A DNA stretch of 43,942 nucleotides from an uncultured Luteimonas sp. (GTDB taxonomy: Bacteria; Pseudomonadota; Gammaproteobacteria; Xanthomonadales; Xanthomonadaceae). The stretch spans positions 1-43,942 of the forward strand of contig CAKTDC010000028.1 in NCBI GenBank assembly GCA_934541015.1, in the 5' to 3' direction. The translations under genes were made by a program, and so were the position numbers. The first letter of the stretch is position 1, and each line of letters starts with the position of its first letter. Below the pieces are notes generated by a model that was not told the DNA's origin, searched no databases, and was given only the letters and a program-made list of their open reading frames with translations. This document shows positions 35,823 to 43,774 of this stretch, piece after piece.

Positions 35823-37234
35823 GGCGGCGAGATCCGGTAGTGGTGCGCGAGCATCAGCGCGATCGCGCAGGAGGCGATGCGCGACTGGCGCGAGTCGGCG
35901 CGGCTGGTCAGCACCACCGGCACCTTCGCGCCGAGCACGATGCCGGCGCTGGCGGCATCGCCCATGTACATCACCTGCTTGGCCAGCATGTTGCCGCTCT
36001 CCAGGTCCGGCACCACCAGGATGTCGGCCTGCCCGGCGACCTCCGAGACGATCCCCTTGGCGTGCGCGGCCGCCATCGACACGGCGTTGTCGAAGGCCAG
36101 CGGGCCGTCGAGCAGGCCGCCCTCGATCTGCCCGCGGTCGGCCATCTTGCACAGCGCGGCGGCGTCGAGCGTGGCCGGCATCGACGGGGTGACGGTCTCG
36201 ACCGCGGCCAGGATCGCCACCTTCGGCACCTCGACCCCGATCACCCGCGCCAGGTCGATGGCGTTGCGCACGATGTCGGCCTTCTGGTTCAGGTCCGGCG
36301 CGAGGTTGATCGCCGCGTCGGTGACGATGAACGGGCGCGGATAGTGCGGCGTCTGCAGCACGAAGCAGTGGCTGACCCGGCGCTTGGTGCGCAGGCCCGA
36401 GGCCGAGGCCACCACCGCCGACATCAGCTCGTCGGTGTGCAGGCTGCCCTTCATCAGCGCCTCCACCCGGCCGGCGCGCGCCAGTTCGGCGGCGCGGGCG
36501 GCGGCGGCGTGGCTGTGCGCGACGTCCTCGATCTCCACCCCGGCCAGGTCCACGCCGGCCTCGGCGGCGACCGCTTCGAGCCGCGCGCGCGGCGCCACCA
36601 GCACCGGCACGATCAGCCCGGCGTCGCGTGCGTCGAGCGCACCCGACAGGCTCAGCGCATCGCAGGGGTGCACCACCGCCACGCGCACAGCCTCGAGCGC
36701 GGCGACATGCGCCAGCAGCCGCGCCAGGCCGTCATTGCCGGCCGGATCCAGGCGGATGCCGGGCAGCGCGGTGCGCGGGCGTTCGATGCGCTCGTCCGGC
36801 GCGATCACCTCGGCCTCGCCCTCGATGGTGGCCACGCCATCCTGGTTGATGCAGCTGCAGGCCAGGGTCGCGCGCCGCCGCTGCGGCTCCAGCGCGGTCA
36901 CCGTCACCCGGATGGTGAGCCGGTCGCCCGGCTTCACCGGCGCCAGGAAGCGCAGGGTCTGCCCCAGATAGACCGTGCCCGGCCCCGGCAGGCGCGTGCC
37001 CAGCACCGCCGAGATCAGCGCCGCGCCCCACATGCCGTGGGCGGTGACGCCGTTGAAGCGGGTGGAGGCGGCGAAGGCCGGATCCAGGTGCTGCGGATTG
37101 ACGTCGCCGGAGAGGATGGCGAACACCTCGATGTCCTCGCGGGTCAGGGTCCGCTCGATGCTGGCGGTGTCGCCGATGGCGAGTTCGTCGTAGGTGCGGT
37201 TGCGCAGGATGCGCAGGTCGTCGTCAGGGCTCAT
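35819..37234 (-). CDS. bifunctional enoyl-CoA hydratase/phosphate acetyltransferase
   Basis: A 471-aa two-domain protein. Residues 12-150 form a MaoC-like hot-dog hydratase (FAILSGDVNPQHLDPAFA, HGMWGAALISAVL carrying the Asp/His dyad). Residues 175-471 form a phosphate acetyl/butyryl transferase (LMKGSLHTDELMSAV, SHCFVLQTPHYPRPFIVTDA, ILVVPDLESGNMLAKQ, GAKVPVVLTSRADS). It makes acetyl phosphate from acetyl-CoA for the adjacent AckA; the MaoC half may hydrate enoyl-CoAs, tying the cluster to polyhydroxyalkanoate or fatty-acid flux, consistent with the phasin gene upstream. ATG 37234 (MSPDDDLR) is preferred over an ATG 60 bp earlier. Confidence 0.92.
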   Translation of the reverse strand: MSPDDDLRILRNRTYDELAIGDTASIERTLTREDIEVFAILSGDVNPQHLDPAFAASTRFNGVTAHGMWGAALISAVLGTRLPGPGTVYLGQTLRFLAPVKPGDRLTIRVTVTALEPQRRRATLACSCINQDGVATIEGEAEVIAPDERIERPRTALPGIRLDPAGNDGLARLLAHVAALEAVRVAVVHPCDALSLSGALDARDAGLIVPVLVAPRARLEAVAAEAGVDLAGVEIEDVAHSHAAAARAAELARAGRVEALMKGSLHTDELMSAVVASASGLRTKRRVSHCFVLQTPHYPRPFIVTDAAINLAPDLNQKADIVRNAIDLARVIGVEVPKVAILAAVETVTPSMPATLDAAALCKMADRGQIEGGLLDGPLAFDNAVSMAAAHAKGIVSEVAGQADILVVPDLESGNMLAKQVMYMGDAASAGIVLGAKVPVVLTSRADSRQSRIASCAIALMLAHHYRISPP

Positions 37235-37324
37235 GGCGGGGAATGATGCCAGCAGGAGTGTTGCGGCCTCGCGGCGGCAGGCGGGAACGGCCATCGACGG
37301 CGCCCGCGCCGCGCGCGTCGCGGG

Positions 37325-38194
37325 TCATGCGCGCACGACCAGGGTGTCGGCCTCGAGCGTGGTCAGCATGCGCCGCGCCACGCTGCCCACGACCAGCTCG
37401 TAGACCGCGCCGCGGCCGTGCGTGCCCAGCACCACCAGGTCGGTCCCGTGCGTCTCCAGGTACTGCTGCGCCAGACGCACCGGATCGCCGTGTTCGACCA
37501 GCAGCGGCACGCCCTCGTCCAGCCCGGCCTCGCGCAGGAAGGCGCGGCCCTCCTCGCGCGCCTGTGCGGCGGCCGCCGCGACCGCCTCGGCCTGCGAGCT
37601 GTCCAGCAGCCCGAGCATGGGCACCTGGAAGCCGTGCAGCACGCTGATCCGCGCCTGCGGAAACCAGGCGCGCGCGCGTTCCAGCGCGGTGCGGCAGGGA
37701 GCGGAGAAATCGGTGGTGAACAGCACCCGCCGGTAGTCGTCGTGGACCCGCTCGCGCACCACCAGCAGCGAGGTGCCGGCGCGGCGCAGCAGCCGGTCCA
37801 CGGTCGAGCCCAGCACCGCCGGCCCGATCAGGCCGGGGCGGACCGGGCCGGTCACGACCAGCTGTCCGCCGCCGCCGGCGTCGAGCATGGCGGCGATGGC
37901 CTCACCCGCGCCGCCTTCGCCCACGCGCACCTCCCAAGGCACCGTTTCCGCGGCGAATTCGCGCTCCAGCCGCTGCCGCGCGTGCTGCAGCGGCGAGCGC
38001 TCGCGATACCAGGGCGGCGCCTGGTACATCGGCACCTCCTGCGCGCGCAGCTGCGCCGGCTCGACCATGCTCGCCGCGACCGCGCCCCCGCCGAAGGCGC
38101 GGGCGAGCCGGATGGCGCGGTCGGTGGCGCGGTCGCAGCGTGCCTCCAGGTCGGTGGCGAGCAGGATGCCCGGGGAGGCGGAATCAGTCGCCAC
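37325..38194 (-). CDS. tandem universal stress protein
   Basis: A 289-aa protein with two Usp domains (about 8-145 and 155-289). The second ends with the ATP-binding signature LGTHGRGAVYELVVGSVARR, while the first has the weaker TGPVRPGLIGPAVLGSTVDR. It is likely a cytoplasmic stress protein. The start is GTG at 38194, inside the end of the phasin gene (11-bp overlap), as no ATG gives a complete first strand (GILLATDLEARCDRATDRA). It is co-oriented with and directly downstream of phasin, and upstream of pta-ackA. In pseudomonads, Usp genes of this sort belong to low-oxygen (Anr) regulons. Confidence 0.88.
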   Translation of the reverse strand: MATDSASPGILLATDLEARCDRATDRAIRLARAFGGGAVAASMVEPAQLRAQEVPMYQAPPWYRERSPLQHARQRLEREFAAETVPWEVRVGEGGAGEAIAAMLDAGGGGQLVVTGPVRPGLIGPAVLGSTVDRLLRRAGTSLLVVRERVHDDYRRVLFTTDFSAPCRTALERARAWFPQARISVLHGFQVPMLGLLDSSQAEAVAAAAAQAREEGRAFLREAGLDEGVPLLVEHGDPVRLAQQYLETHGTDLVVLGTHGRGAVYELVVGSVARRMLTTLEADTLVVRA

Positions 38195-38666
38195 GCGTGC
38201 GCGATCCGCCCTTCTTCGCCGACGCCACGGGCGGCGCGAACGCGGCGAGGAACTGCTCCCACGGCGCGGCCACCTGTTTCCAGGCCGCGTCGAGCTCGCC
38301 CGGCAGGGTGGCGCCGGCCACCGCGGCGGCAGTCTCCTCCTGCCAGTCCTTCAGCGTCCCGACCAGACCGTCGGCGAAGGCGTTGTGGGCATTGACCGCC
38401 ACCTGTGCCGCCGCCTGGCCACCGCCGACGTGGCGCTGCAGCTGGCGCCAGAAGGTCTCGGCCGGCAGCGCGGCCAGCGACTGCCAGTCCTGGTTGTCCA
38501 GCAGCCGGCGGACCTCGGCGTCGCTTTCGGAAATACCGTCGCTCAGGGCACTGGTGCCCAGCTCCAGCCACTGCTGGCCGTGTTCCTGGACCAGCCGCGC
38601 GACCCGCAGCTGGAGTTCGATGTTGGCCCTGTACAGGCGCAATGGCAGATTGCTGGCGTTGCCCAT
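38184..38666 (-). CDS. phasin family protein
   Basis: A 160-aa alpha-helical protein with PAETFWRQLQRHVGGGQAAA and HNAFADGLVGTLKDWQEE, typical of phasins that coat polyhydroxyalkanoate granules. The C-terminus is basic (ASAKKGGSRTRGD). No PHA synthase gene is in the window, so granule binding is inferred from the family. ATG 38666 has GGAG about 9 bp upstream and gives normal length. It is the first gene of the phasin-usp-pta-ackA run; a candidate FNR/Anr box lies 150 bp upstream. Confidence 0.82.
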   Translation of the reverse strand: MGNASNLPLRLYRANIELQLRVARLVQEHGQQWLELGTSALSDGISESDAEVRRLLDNQDWQSLAALPAETFWRQLQRHVGGGQAAAQVAVNAHNAFADGLVGTLKDWQEETAAAVAGATLPGELDAAWKQVAAPWEQFLAAFAPPVASAKKGGSRTRGD

Positions 38667-38819
38667 GTCCGTCACTCCGGTTGGCGTTGGGGGAAACGCG
38701 ACCCGGCACCGGCAGCGGACCCGACGGGCCCGGCGCGGAGCCGTGGCGCGCAGGGGCCGCGCCGCATCCCGGCATCGCCAGCCCCGACCGCATGCTGGCC
38801 GGCAGCGGCGGCCGCCGCA

Positions 38820-38833
38820 TTGACCATGATCAA
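38820..38833 (-). promoter_or_regulatory. candidate FNR/Anr box
   Basis: TTGAC-N4-ATCAA differs by one base from the FNR/Anr consensus TTGAT-N4-ATCAA. It lies about 150 bp upstream of the phasin ATG and oriented to control phasin-usp-pta-ackA. No strong -10 was identified at the expected distance. Confidence 0.5.
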
Positions 38834-39167
38834 GCACAGCCGCAGCCAGCGCAGGCCGGCGTGGCGATTCTGGCACAGCCGCTGTTCCGGATTCTTTCCG
38901 GTCGGGGCCCTCGCGAAAGCCGGGCGGGGCCGGATCCGGGCTCGCGGACGGAAGGCGCCCCGGATCGGGGGCCGGCCCCGGCCGACAGGGCTGCGTCCCG
39001 CCGACGGCTGGAAACGGAAGGATCCGGCGGCCCGGCAAAGCACCCTTCCGTTTCGGGCCCCGGCCGGATGCCGGACAGACCGACCTGCCTGCCATGCCGG
39101 CGAGCGGTCCCGCGCCGCCGCCGTCCTGCCGAGCCGCCGACCCGGGTATCCTCGTCCGGGTCGACCA

Positions 39168-39196
39168 TCGACATTTACTGTACCGCGTGGTTTAAT
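39168..39196 (+). promoter_or_regulatory. mla operon promoter
   Basis: -35 TCGACA (39168-39173), 17-bp spacer, -10 TTTAAT (39191-39196) in an AT-rich island, about 75 bp upstream of the mlaF ATG. Confidence 0.65.
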
Positions 39197-39270
39197 ATGT
39201 GGAGGCGGTTCAGCCGCGGTCCTGCATTCTCCGCGCTTTGGCCGCCCCTGTTGCCCACGGACCCGTTCCG

Positions 39271-40059
39271 ATGCCCGCCGCCGACACCCCCGCCATCCGC
39301 CTCGACGGCCTCCGCCTCGACCGCGGCAGCCGCACCATCCTGTCCGGCATCGACCTGGCGCTGCCGCGCGGCAGCGTGACCGCGGTGTTCGGCCCCTCCG
39401 GCTGCGGCAAGTCCACCCTGCTCTCGGCGCTGACCGGCGAACTGGTCCCGGCCGCCGGCAGCGTGGAGATCTTCGGACAGCCGGTGCCGCGCAGGCAGCG
39501 CGACCTGCTGGAGATGCGCAAGCGCATCGGCGTGCTGCTGCAGGGCAACGGCCTGCTGACCGACCTGACCGTCGCCGAGAACGTCGCGCTGCCCTTGCGC
39601 ACGCACTCGCGCCTGCCCGCCCCGGTGGTCGACCGGCTGGTGGCGATGAAGCTCAACGCCGTCGGCCTGCGCACCGTCGCCGATCTCTATCCGCGCGAAC
39701 TCTCCGGCGGCATGGCCCGGCGCGTGGCGCTGGCCCGCGCAATCGCGCTCGACCCGCCGCTGATGCTCTACGACGAACCGCTGACCGGCCTGGATCCGAT
39801 TGCCATCGGCGTGATCATCGAGCTGATCGCCGGGCTCAACCGCAACCTCGGCCTGACCAGCATCATCGTCACCCACCACGTGCGCGAGACCCTGCCGATC
39901 GCCGACCACGTGCTGGTCATGGCCAACCGCGGCATCGTGTTCGCCGGTACCCCGGCCGGGCTCGAGTCCAGCGACGACCCGCTGGTGCAGCAGTTCCTGC
40001 GCGGCGAGCCGGACGGCCCGATCCCCTTCGACAGCGCGCCGCGCGCAAGGGCGGCGTGA
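39271..40059 (+). CDS. mlaF: phospholipid ABC transporter ATPase MlaF
   Basis: A 262-aa ATPase of the Mla system, which moves phospholipids between the outer and inner membranes to keep the outer leaflet LPS-only. Walker A GPSGCGKST, Q-loop LLQGNGLLTDLTV, signature LSGGMARRVAL, Walker B LMLYDEPLTGLDP and the switch His in VTHH are all present. ATG 39271 gives the expected N-terminus; no better start lies between promoter and gene. First gene of mlaFEDCBA; the stop overlaps the mlaE start (TGATG). Confidence 0.94.
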   Translation: MPAADTPAIRLDGLRLDRGSRTILSGIDLALPRGSVTAVFGPSGCGKSTLLSALTGELVPAAGSVEIFGQPVPRRQRDLLEMRKRIGVLLQGNGLLTDLTVAENVALPLRTHSRLPAPVVDRLVAMKLNAVGLRTVADLYPRELSGGMARRVALARAIALDPPLMLYDEPLTGLDPIAIGVIIELIAGLNRNLGLTSIIVTHHVRETLPIADHVLVMANRGIVFAGTPAGLESSDDPLVQQFLRGEPDGPIPFDSAPRARAA

Positions 40060-40808
40060 TGGCCTACGCCGAATCCATCCGCTCCGTCGGCCGCGCCGGC
40101 CTGTTCTCGCTCTCGGTGCTGCGCGCCTCGAAGCCGACCGCCGACTTCCTGGCCGAACTGGTGCGCGAGATCTACAAGATCGGCGGCCGTTCGCTGCCGA
40201 TCATCGCCGTCGGCGGCGCCTTCGTCGGGCTGTCGCTGACCCTGCTCGGCTTCCGCGCGCTGGAGACCTACGGCGCGGCCAACCAGGTCAGCGTGCTGAT
40301 CGGCCTGGGGCTGTACCGCGAGCTGGCGCCGGTGCTGACCGCGCTGCTGTTCGTCGGCCGCGCCGGCTCCTCGATCGCCGCCGAGCTGGGGCTGATGCGC
40401 GCCACCGACCAGCTCACCGCGCTGGGCCTGATGGCGATCGACCCGGTGGCCAAGGCGGTCGCGCCGCGGTTCTGGGCGGCGGTGATCACGGTGCCGCTGC
40501 TGGTGGCCTTCTTCTGCACCTTCGCCATCAGCGCCAGCTGGTTCCAGGCGGTGCAGGTGCTGGGCATCGACAACGGCATGTTCTGGCAGTCGATGAAGGA
40601 CGCGGTGGATTTCCACGGCGACTTCGTGCCGGCGTTCTTCAAGGCCGCGGTATTCGGCGGCACCGCCGCGCTGGTGGCCTCGTACGTGGGCTACCACGCC
40701 GAGCCGACGATCGAGGGCACCTCGGTCGCGACCACCCGCGCGGTGGTCAACGCCTCGCTGCTGGTGCTGATGTTCAACTTCGTGCTGTCGGCGTTCCTGT
40801 TCCGGTGA
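40059..40808 (+). CDS. mlaE: phospholipid ABC transporter permease MlaE
   Basis: A 249-aa inner-membrane permease with about five to six hydrophobic segments (for example SLPIIAVGGAFVGLSLTLL, AVITVPLLVAFFCTFAIS, ASLLVLMFNFVLSAFLF). Family signatures RELAPVLTALLFVGRAGSSI and ELGLMRATDQLTALGLM match MlaE/YrbE. The ATG shares its A with the mlaF stop. It forms a dimer that sits under the MlaD ring. Confidence 0.94.
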   Translation: MAYAESIRSVGRAGLFSLSVLRASKPTADFLAELVREIYKIGGRSLPIIAVGGAFVGLSLTLLGFRALETYGAANQVSVLIGLGLYRELAPVLTALLFVGRAGSSIAAELGLMRATDQLTALGLMAIDPVAKAVAPRFWAAVITVPLLVAFFCTFAISASWFQAVQVLGIDNGMFWQSMKDAVDFHGDFVPAFFKAAVFGGTAALVASYVGYHAEPTIEGTSVATTRAVVNASLLVLMFNFVLSAFLFR

Positions 40809-40831
40809 ACCCGCGCCCGCCAGCCGCCGTG

Positions 40832-40868
40832 CAGGCCGTTCCCGGCGCCGGGAGCGCCTGCGCCCTTT
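40832..40868 (+). terminator. terminator-like hairpin between mlaE and mlaD
   Basis: A 14-bp stem: outer GCAGGC (40832-40837) / GCCTGC (40857-40862), inner pairing 40839-40846 with 40849-40856 and one bulged C, followed by CCCTTTT. It is inside the operon, so it could reduce rather than block transcription of mlaDCBA. Confidence 0.5.
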
Positions 40869-40920
40869 TCCGTCCCCGCGCCCGCGCGCGGGCAACGACG
40901 ACCGTCGAGGACACCCTTCC

Positions 40921-41445
40921 ATGAGTACACGCGGCCCCCGTCTCGAATTCGCCGTCGGCGCCTTCCTGGTGCTGGCGCTCGGCTCGCTGCTGGTGCTGGC
41001 GATCGCCTCGACCAACAACCGCTTCGCCTTCGGTTTCGGCAGCGACAGCTACGAGCTCAAGGCGCGCTTCACCCAGATCGGCCAGCTGCGCCCCAACGCG
41101 CCGGTGAAGATCGGCGGCGTGACCATCGGCCGGGTCTCGGGCATCGACCTGGACCCGCTGAAGTTCGACTCCATCGTCACGCTGACCATCGATAATCGCT
41201 TCAACGAAATCCCGATCGACACCTCGGCCGGCATCCTCACCGGCGGCCTGCTGGGCGAGAGCTACATCGGCCTGCAGCCGGGCGGCGACATGGAGTCGCT
41301 CGCGCCGGGCGAGGAGATCGTGTTCACCACCCCGGCGGTGGACCTGATCCAGATGGTCGGCAAGTACATGTTCAGCGGCGGTGGCGACTCCTCCGGCGAC
41401 ACTGCGCCGCAATCCCCCGCACCGGAAGAAGGAACCTCCCCATGA
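40921..41445 (+). CDS. mlaD: MCE-domain lipid transport protein MlaD
   Basis: A 174-aa inner-membrane anchored periplasmic protein that forms the hexameric lipid channel on MlaFE. A single N-terminal membrane helix (about residues 10-29) is followed by the MCE domain (about 40-118: LKARFTQIGQLRPNAPVKIG, GVTIGRVSGIDLDP, GILTGGLLGESYIGLQPGG). The Ser/Gly/Pro-rich tail follows. The stop overlaps the mlaC start (ATGA). Confidence 0.93.
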   Translation: MSTRGPRLEFAVGAFLVLALGSLLVLAIASTNNRFAFGFGSDSYELKARFTQIGQLRPNAPVKIGGVTIGRVSGIDLDPLKFDSIVTLTIDNRFNEIPIDTSAGILTGGLLGESYIGLQPGGDMESLAPGEEIVFTTPAVDLIQMVGKYMFSGGGDSSGDTAPQSPAPEEGTSP

Positions 41446-42104
41446 CCGCATCGTTCCCGCACCGCAGCGCCTTCGCGCTCGCGCTCTCGGCGGCGCTGCT
41501 GGCCGGCGTGCCGGCGCTCGCCTTCGCCGGCCAGGCCGCGCCCGCCGCGTCCACCGCCGCCTCGCCCAGCCAGCTGGTGCTGAGCAACACCGAGCGCGTG
41601 CTCACCACGCTCGAGAGCCGCCGCGCCGAGTTCGGCCGCGACCGCGCCGCGCTGCGTGGCTTCATCTCCTCCGAATTCGACGCGATGTTCGACCGCGATT
41701 ACGCCGCGCGCCAGGTGCTCGGCCGCCACGCCCGCGGCGCCGCCGATGCCGACATCAAGCTGTTCGGCGACGCCCTGGCCGAGAACCTGATGCAGCGCTA
41801 CGGCGCGTCGCTGCTCAACTTCAACACCCAGCTGCGCGCGCGGATCAGGTCCGAGACGCCGCTGCCGCGCGGGCTGGGCGTGCGCGTGTCCAGCGAGCTG
41901 CTGCGCAGCGGCGGCGAGCCGATCCCGGTGGACTACCTGATGCGCCAGTCCGGCGGCACCTGGAAGGTGTTCGACGTGATGGTCGAGGGCGTGTCCTTCG
42001 TGCAGACCTTCCGCCAGCAGTTCGACAACGAGCTGCAGCGCAAGTCGATCCGCCAGGTCGCCGCCGAGCTGCGCAGCGGCCAGCTGAACGCCGACGCCGA
42101 CTGA
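41442..42104 (+). CDS. mlaC: periplasmic phospholipid carrier MlaC
   Basis: A 220-aa periplasmic shuttle with a Sec signal peptide (about residues 1-29, ending ALAFAGQ), then the Ttg2D/MlaC fold with FISSEFDAMFDRDYAARQVLG, ENLMQRYGASLLNF and the WKVFDVMVEGVSFVQTFR block. It carries phospholipid between MlaA at the outer membrane and MlaD. The start overlaps mlaD by ATGA; the stop is 2 bp before mlaB. Confidence 0.93.
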   Translation: MTASFPHRSAFALALSAALLAGVPALAFAGQAAPAASTAASPSQLVLSNTERVLTTLESRRAEFGRDRAALRGFISSEFDAMFDRDYAARQVLGRHARGAADADIKLFGDALAENLMQRYGASLLNFNTQLRARIRSETPLPRGLGVRVSSELLRSGGEPIPVDYLMRQSGGTWKVFDVMVEGVSFVQTFRQQFDNELQRKSIRQVAAELRSGQLNADAD

Positions 42105-42106
42105 GC

Positions 42107-42400
42107 ATGGCCACCGCCACCTTCCGCCGCGATGGCGACGCGCTGGCCTTCGCCGGCGCCCTGGTCCACGACGCGGTACCCGCGCTGTGGCAGGAGGCGC
42201 TGCGCGCGCTCGAGGGCGCGCGCGGCTTCGACCTGTCCGCCGTGACCGCGGTCGACAGCGCGGGCCTGGCGCTGCTGGCGGAACTGGCCGATCGCGCCGG
42301 TGGCGACGTCACCATCGCCGGCGATCCACCGGGGCTGTCGGAGCTGCGCCGCGCCTACCGCCTGTCGCCGGCGCTCTCGTTCGCCCGGCCGCAGCCATGA
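42107..42400 (+). CDS. mlaB: STAS-domain protein MlaB
   Basis: A 97-aa cytoplasmic STAS protein that binds and stabilises MlaF. It has the STAS pattern FDLSAVTAVDSAGLALLAEL around residue 45-65 with the conserved DSAG motif. It is short, as usual for MlaB. The stop overlaps the mlaA start (ATGA). Confidence 0.88.
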   Translation: MATATFRRDGDALAFAGALVHDAVPALWQEALRALEGARGFDLSAVTAVDSAGLALLAELADRAGGDVTIAGDPPGLSELRRAYRLSPALSFARPQP

Positions 42401-43464
42401 CCCGCTCCGTTCCGACCCTGCTGCGCAGCCTGGTGCTGCTGTCGGCGCTGCTGGGCCTGGCGGCCTGCGCCAGCGGCGGCGCGCACGATGCCGGCGTGGC
42501 GCCGCAGGATGTGCCGGTGGTGGCCGGCGCCGCGGACGCCGGCGGCATCGGGGACGGGAACGCCGCCATGCCGGACCAGGCGACCGCGGCGGAAGGCAGC
42601 GCCGGCACGCTGCCCGCCACGGACACGATGGCGGACCCGTCCGCCGCCATGGAGCCGACCCAGGCCGAGCTGGACTTCGCCGACATCTACGGCCAGCCGG
42701 TCTACGACCCCATCGCCGACCCCACCCTGCCCGAGCCGGCACAGCTGCCGACCAGCTACGACCCCTGGGAAGGCTGGAACCGCAGGGTCCACCGCTTCAA
42801 CAATGCGATCGACCGCACCGTCGCCACGCCCCTGGCCAGGGCCTACCAGAAGGTGGTGCCGCGGCCGGTGCGGCTGGGCGTGGGCAACTTCTTCAACAAC
42901 CTCGGCCAGCCGGTCAGCGCGCTCAATGCGCTGCTGCAGGGCAAGCCGAAGCAGGCCGGGCAGTCGCTGGGGCGCTTCCTGCTCAACGCCACCGTCGGCA
43001 TCGGCGGGATCTTCGATCCGGCCAGCGACGCCGGCATTCCCTACCGCAGCGAGGATTTCGGGCAGACCCTGGGCGTGTGGGGCTGGAAGACCTCGCGCTA
43101 CGTCGAGCTGCCGCTGTTCGGGCCGCGCACCCTGCGCGACAGCTTCGGCCTGATCGGCGACGGGCCGCTGTCGCCGATCCGCCAGATCGAGAGCAGCGAG
43201 ACCCGCGTGTTCCTGCAGGGCCTGCAGCTGGTCGACCTGCGCACCCAGCTGTTCGCGGTCGACGCCATGCGCGAAGGCGCCGCCGACGACTACGCCCTGG
43301 TCCGCGACGCCTGGATGCAGCGCCGCGCCTACCAGATCCACGGCGACCGCATCCGCAGCGACGACCAGCACGGCGACCTGCCCGACTACCTGCTCGAGGA
43401 AGAGGCCAACCCCACCGTCCCGGTCGACGTGATGCCGATCGTGCCGCTGTCGCCGACGCCCTGA
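42397..43464 (+). CDS. mlaA: outer-membrane lipoprotein MlaA (VacJ)
   Basis: A 355-aa lipoprotein that removes mislocalised phospholipid from the outer leaflet. The signal peptide ends in LAAC (Cys at about residue 24). A long Ala/Gly/Asp/Met-rich linker (about 25-105) precedes the VacJ domain: DPWEGWNRRVHRFN, PRPVRLGVGNFFNNLGQP, RFLLNATVGIGGIFDPAS, EDFGQTLGVWG, GPRTLRDSFG. Members in E. coli are about 250 aa, so the N-terminal linker and the acidic C-terminal tail (LPDYLLEEEANPTVP) are extensions. Being in the same operon as mlaFEDCB differs from E. coli, where mlaA is separate. Confidence 0.93.
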   Translation: MTRSVPTLLRSLVLLSALLGLAACASGGAHDAGVAPQDVPVVAGAADAGGIGDGNAAMPDQATAAEGSAGTLPATDTMADPSAAMEPTQAELDFADIYGQPVYDPIADPTLPEPAQLPTSYDPWEGWNRRVHRFNNAIDRTVATPLARAYQKVVPRPVRLGVGNFFNNLGQPVSALNALLQGKPKQAGQSLGRFLLNATVGIGGIFDPASDAGIPYRSEDFGQTLGVWGWKTSRYVELPLFGPRTLRDSFGLIGDGPLSPIRQIESSETRVFLQGLQLVDLRTQLFAVDAMREGAADDYALVRDAWMQRRAYQIHGDRIRSDDQHGDLPDYLLEEEANPTVPVDVMPIVPLSPTP

Positions 43465-43557
43465 CCGCTTGCGGACGGTCAGACCCCCGCAGTCGCAATC
43501 GCACTCACCGGTCTGCGCGCTCCCTGCCTGCGACTGCCTGACAACGGCAACGTCCAT

Positions 43558-43705
43558 GGGTCCCCGCCTGCGCGGGGACGACGGAATTCCACGGAAGAAC
43601 TCTCCTTGAAATCCCATTGGTCCCCGCCTGCGCGGGGACGACGGGAGTTGTTTCGCGCCTCAGCCGACTGCACCCGCTGGACCCCTGCCTGCGCGGGGAC
43701 GACGG
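43558..43705. repeat. three REP-like palindromes at about 60-bp spacing
   Basis: Copies at 43558-43584, 43619-43644 and 43679-43705 share the core CCCGCCTGCGCGGGGACGACGG (broken here only by a T for C in copy 3 at the left). The cores begin 60 to 61 bp apart. Same family as the palindromes at 99-178, 23561 and 26307. The intervening sequences are unrelated. Confidence 0.9.
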
Positions 43706-43774
43706 TCAGACCGGGCTGCATGCGCGCAGGTCGGAATATCCCACCGCGGACACCTGCCCGACCCCCTCCGCAGA

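Larger units (their letters stand above)
38667..39270. other. divergent intergenic region, phasin/mla
   Basis: About 600 bp between divergent operons. It contains an FNR-type box (38820-38833), an 8-bp inverted repeat CGACCCGG/CCGGGTCG (39138-39163), and the mla promoter (39168-39196). The rest is extremely GC-rich with no trusted reading frame. Confidence 0.6.

Noticed and set aside
38830..39174. 114-codon minus-strand frame in the phasin/mla intergenic region
   Set aside because: Starts inside the mla promoter region, Arg/Gly/Pro-rich, no Shine-Dalgarno sequence or family resemblance.
43558..43705. Possible short CRISPR array (three repeats, 60-61 bp period)
   Set aside because: The repeat is a member of the palindrome family found singly at 99-178, 23561 and 26307, copies have degenerate edges, and no cas gene is in the window.
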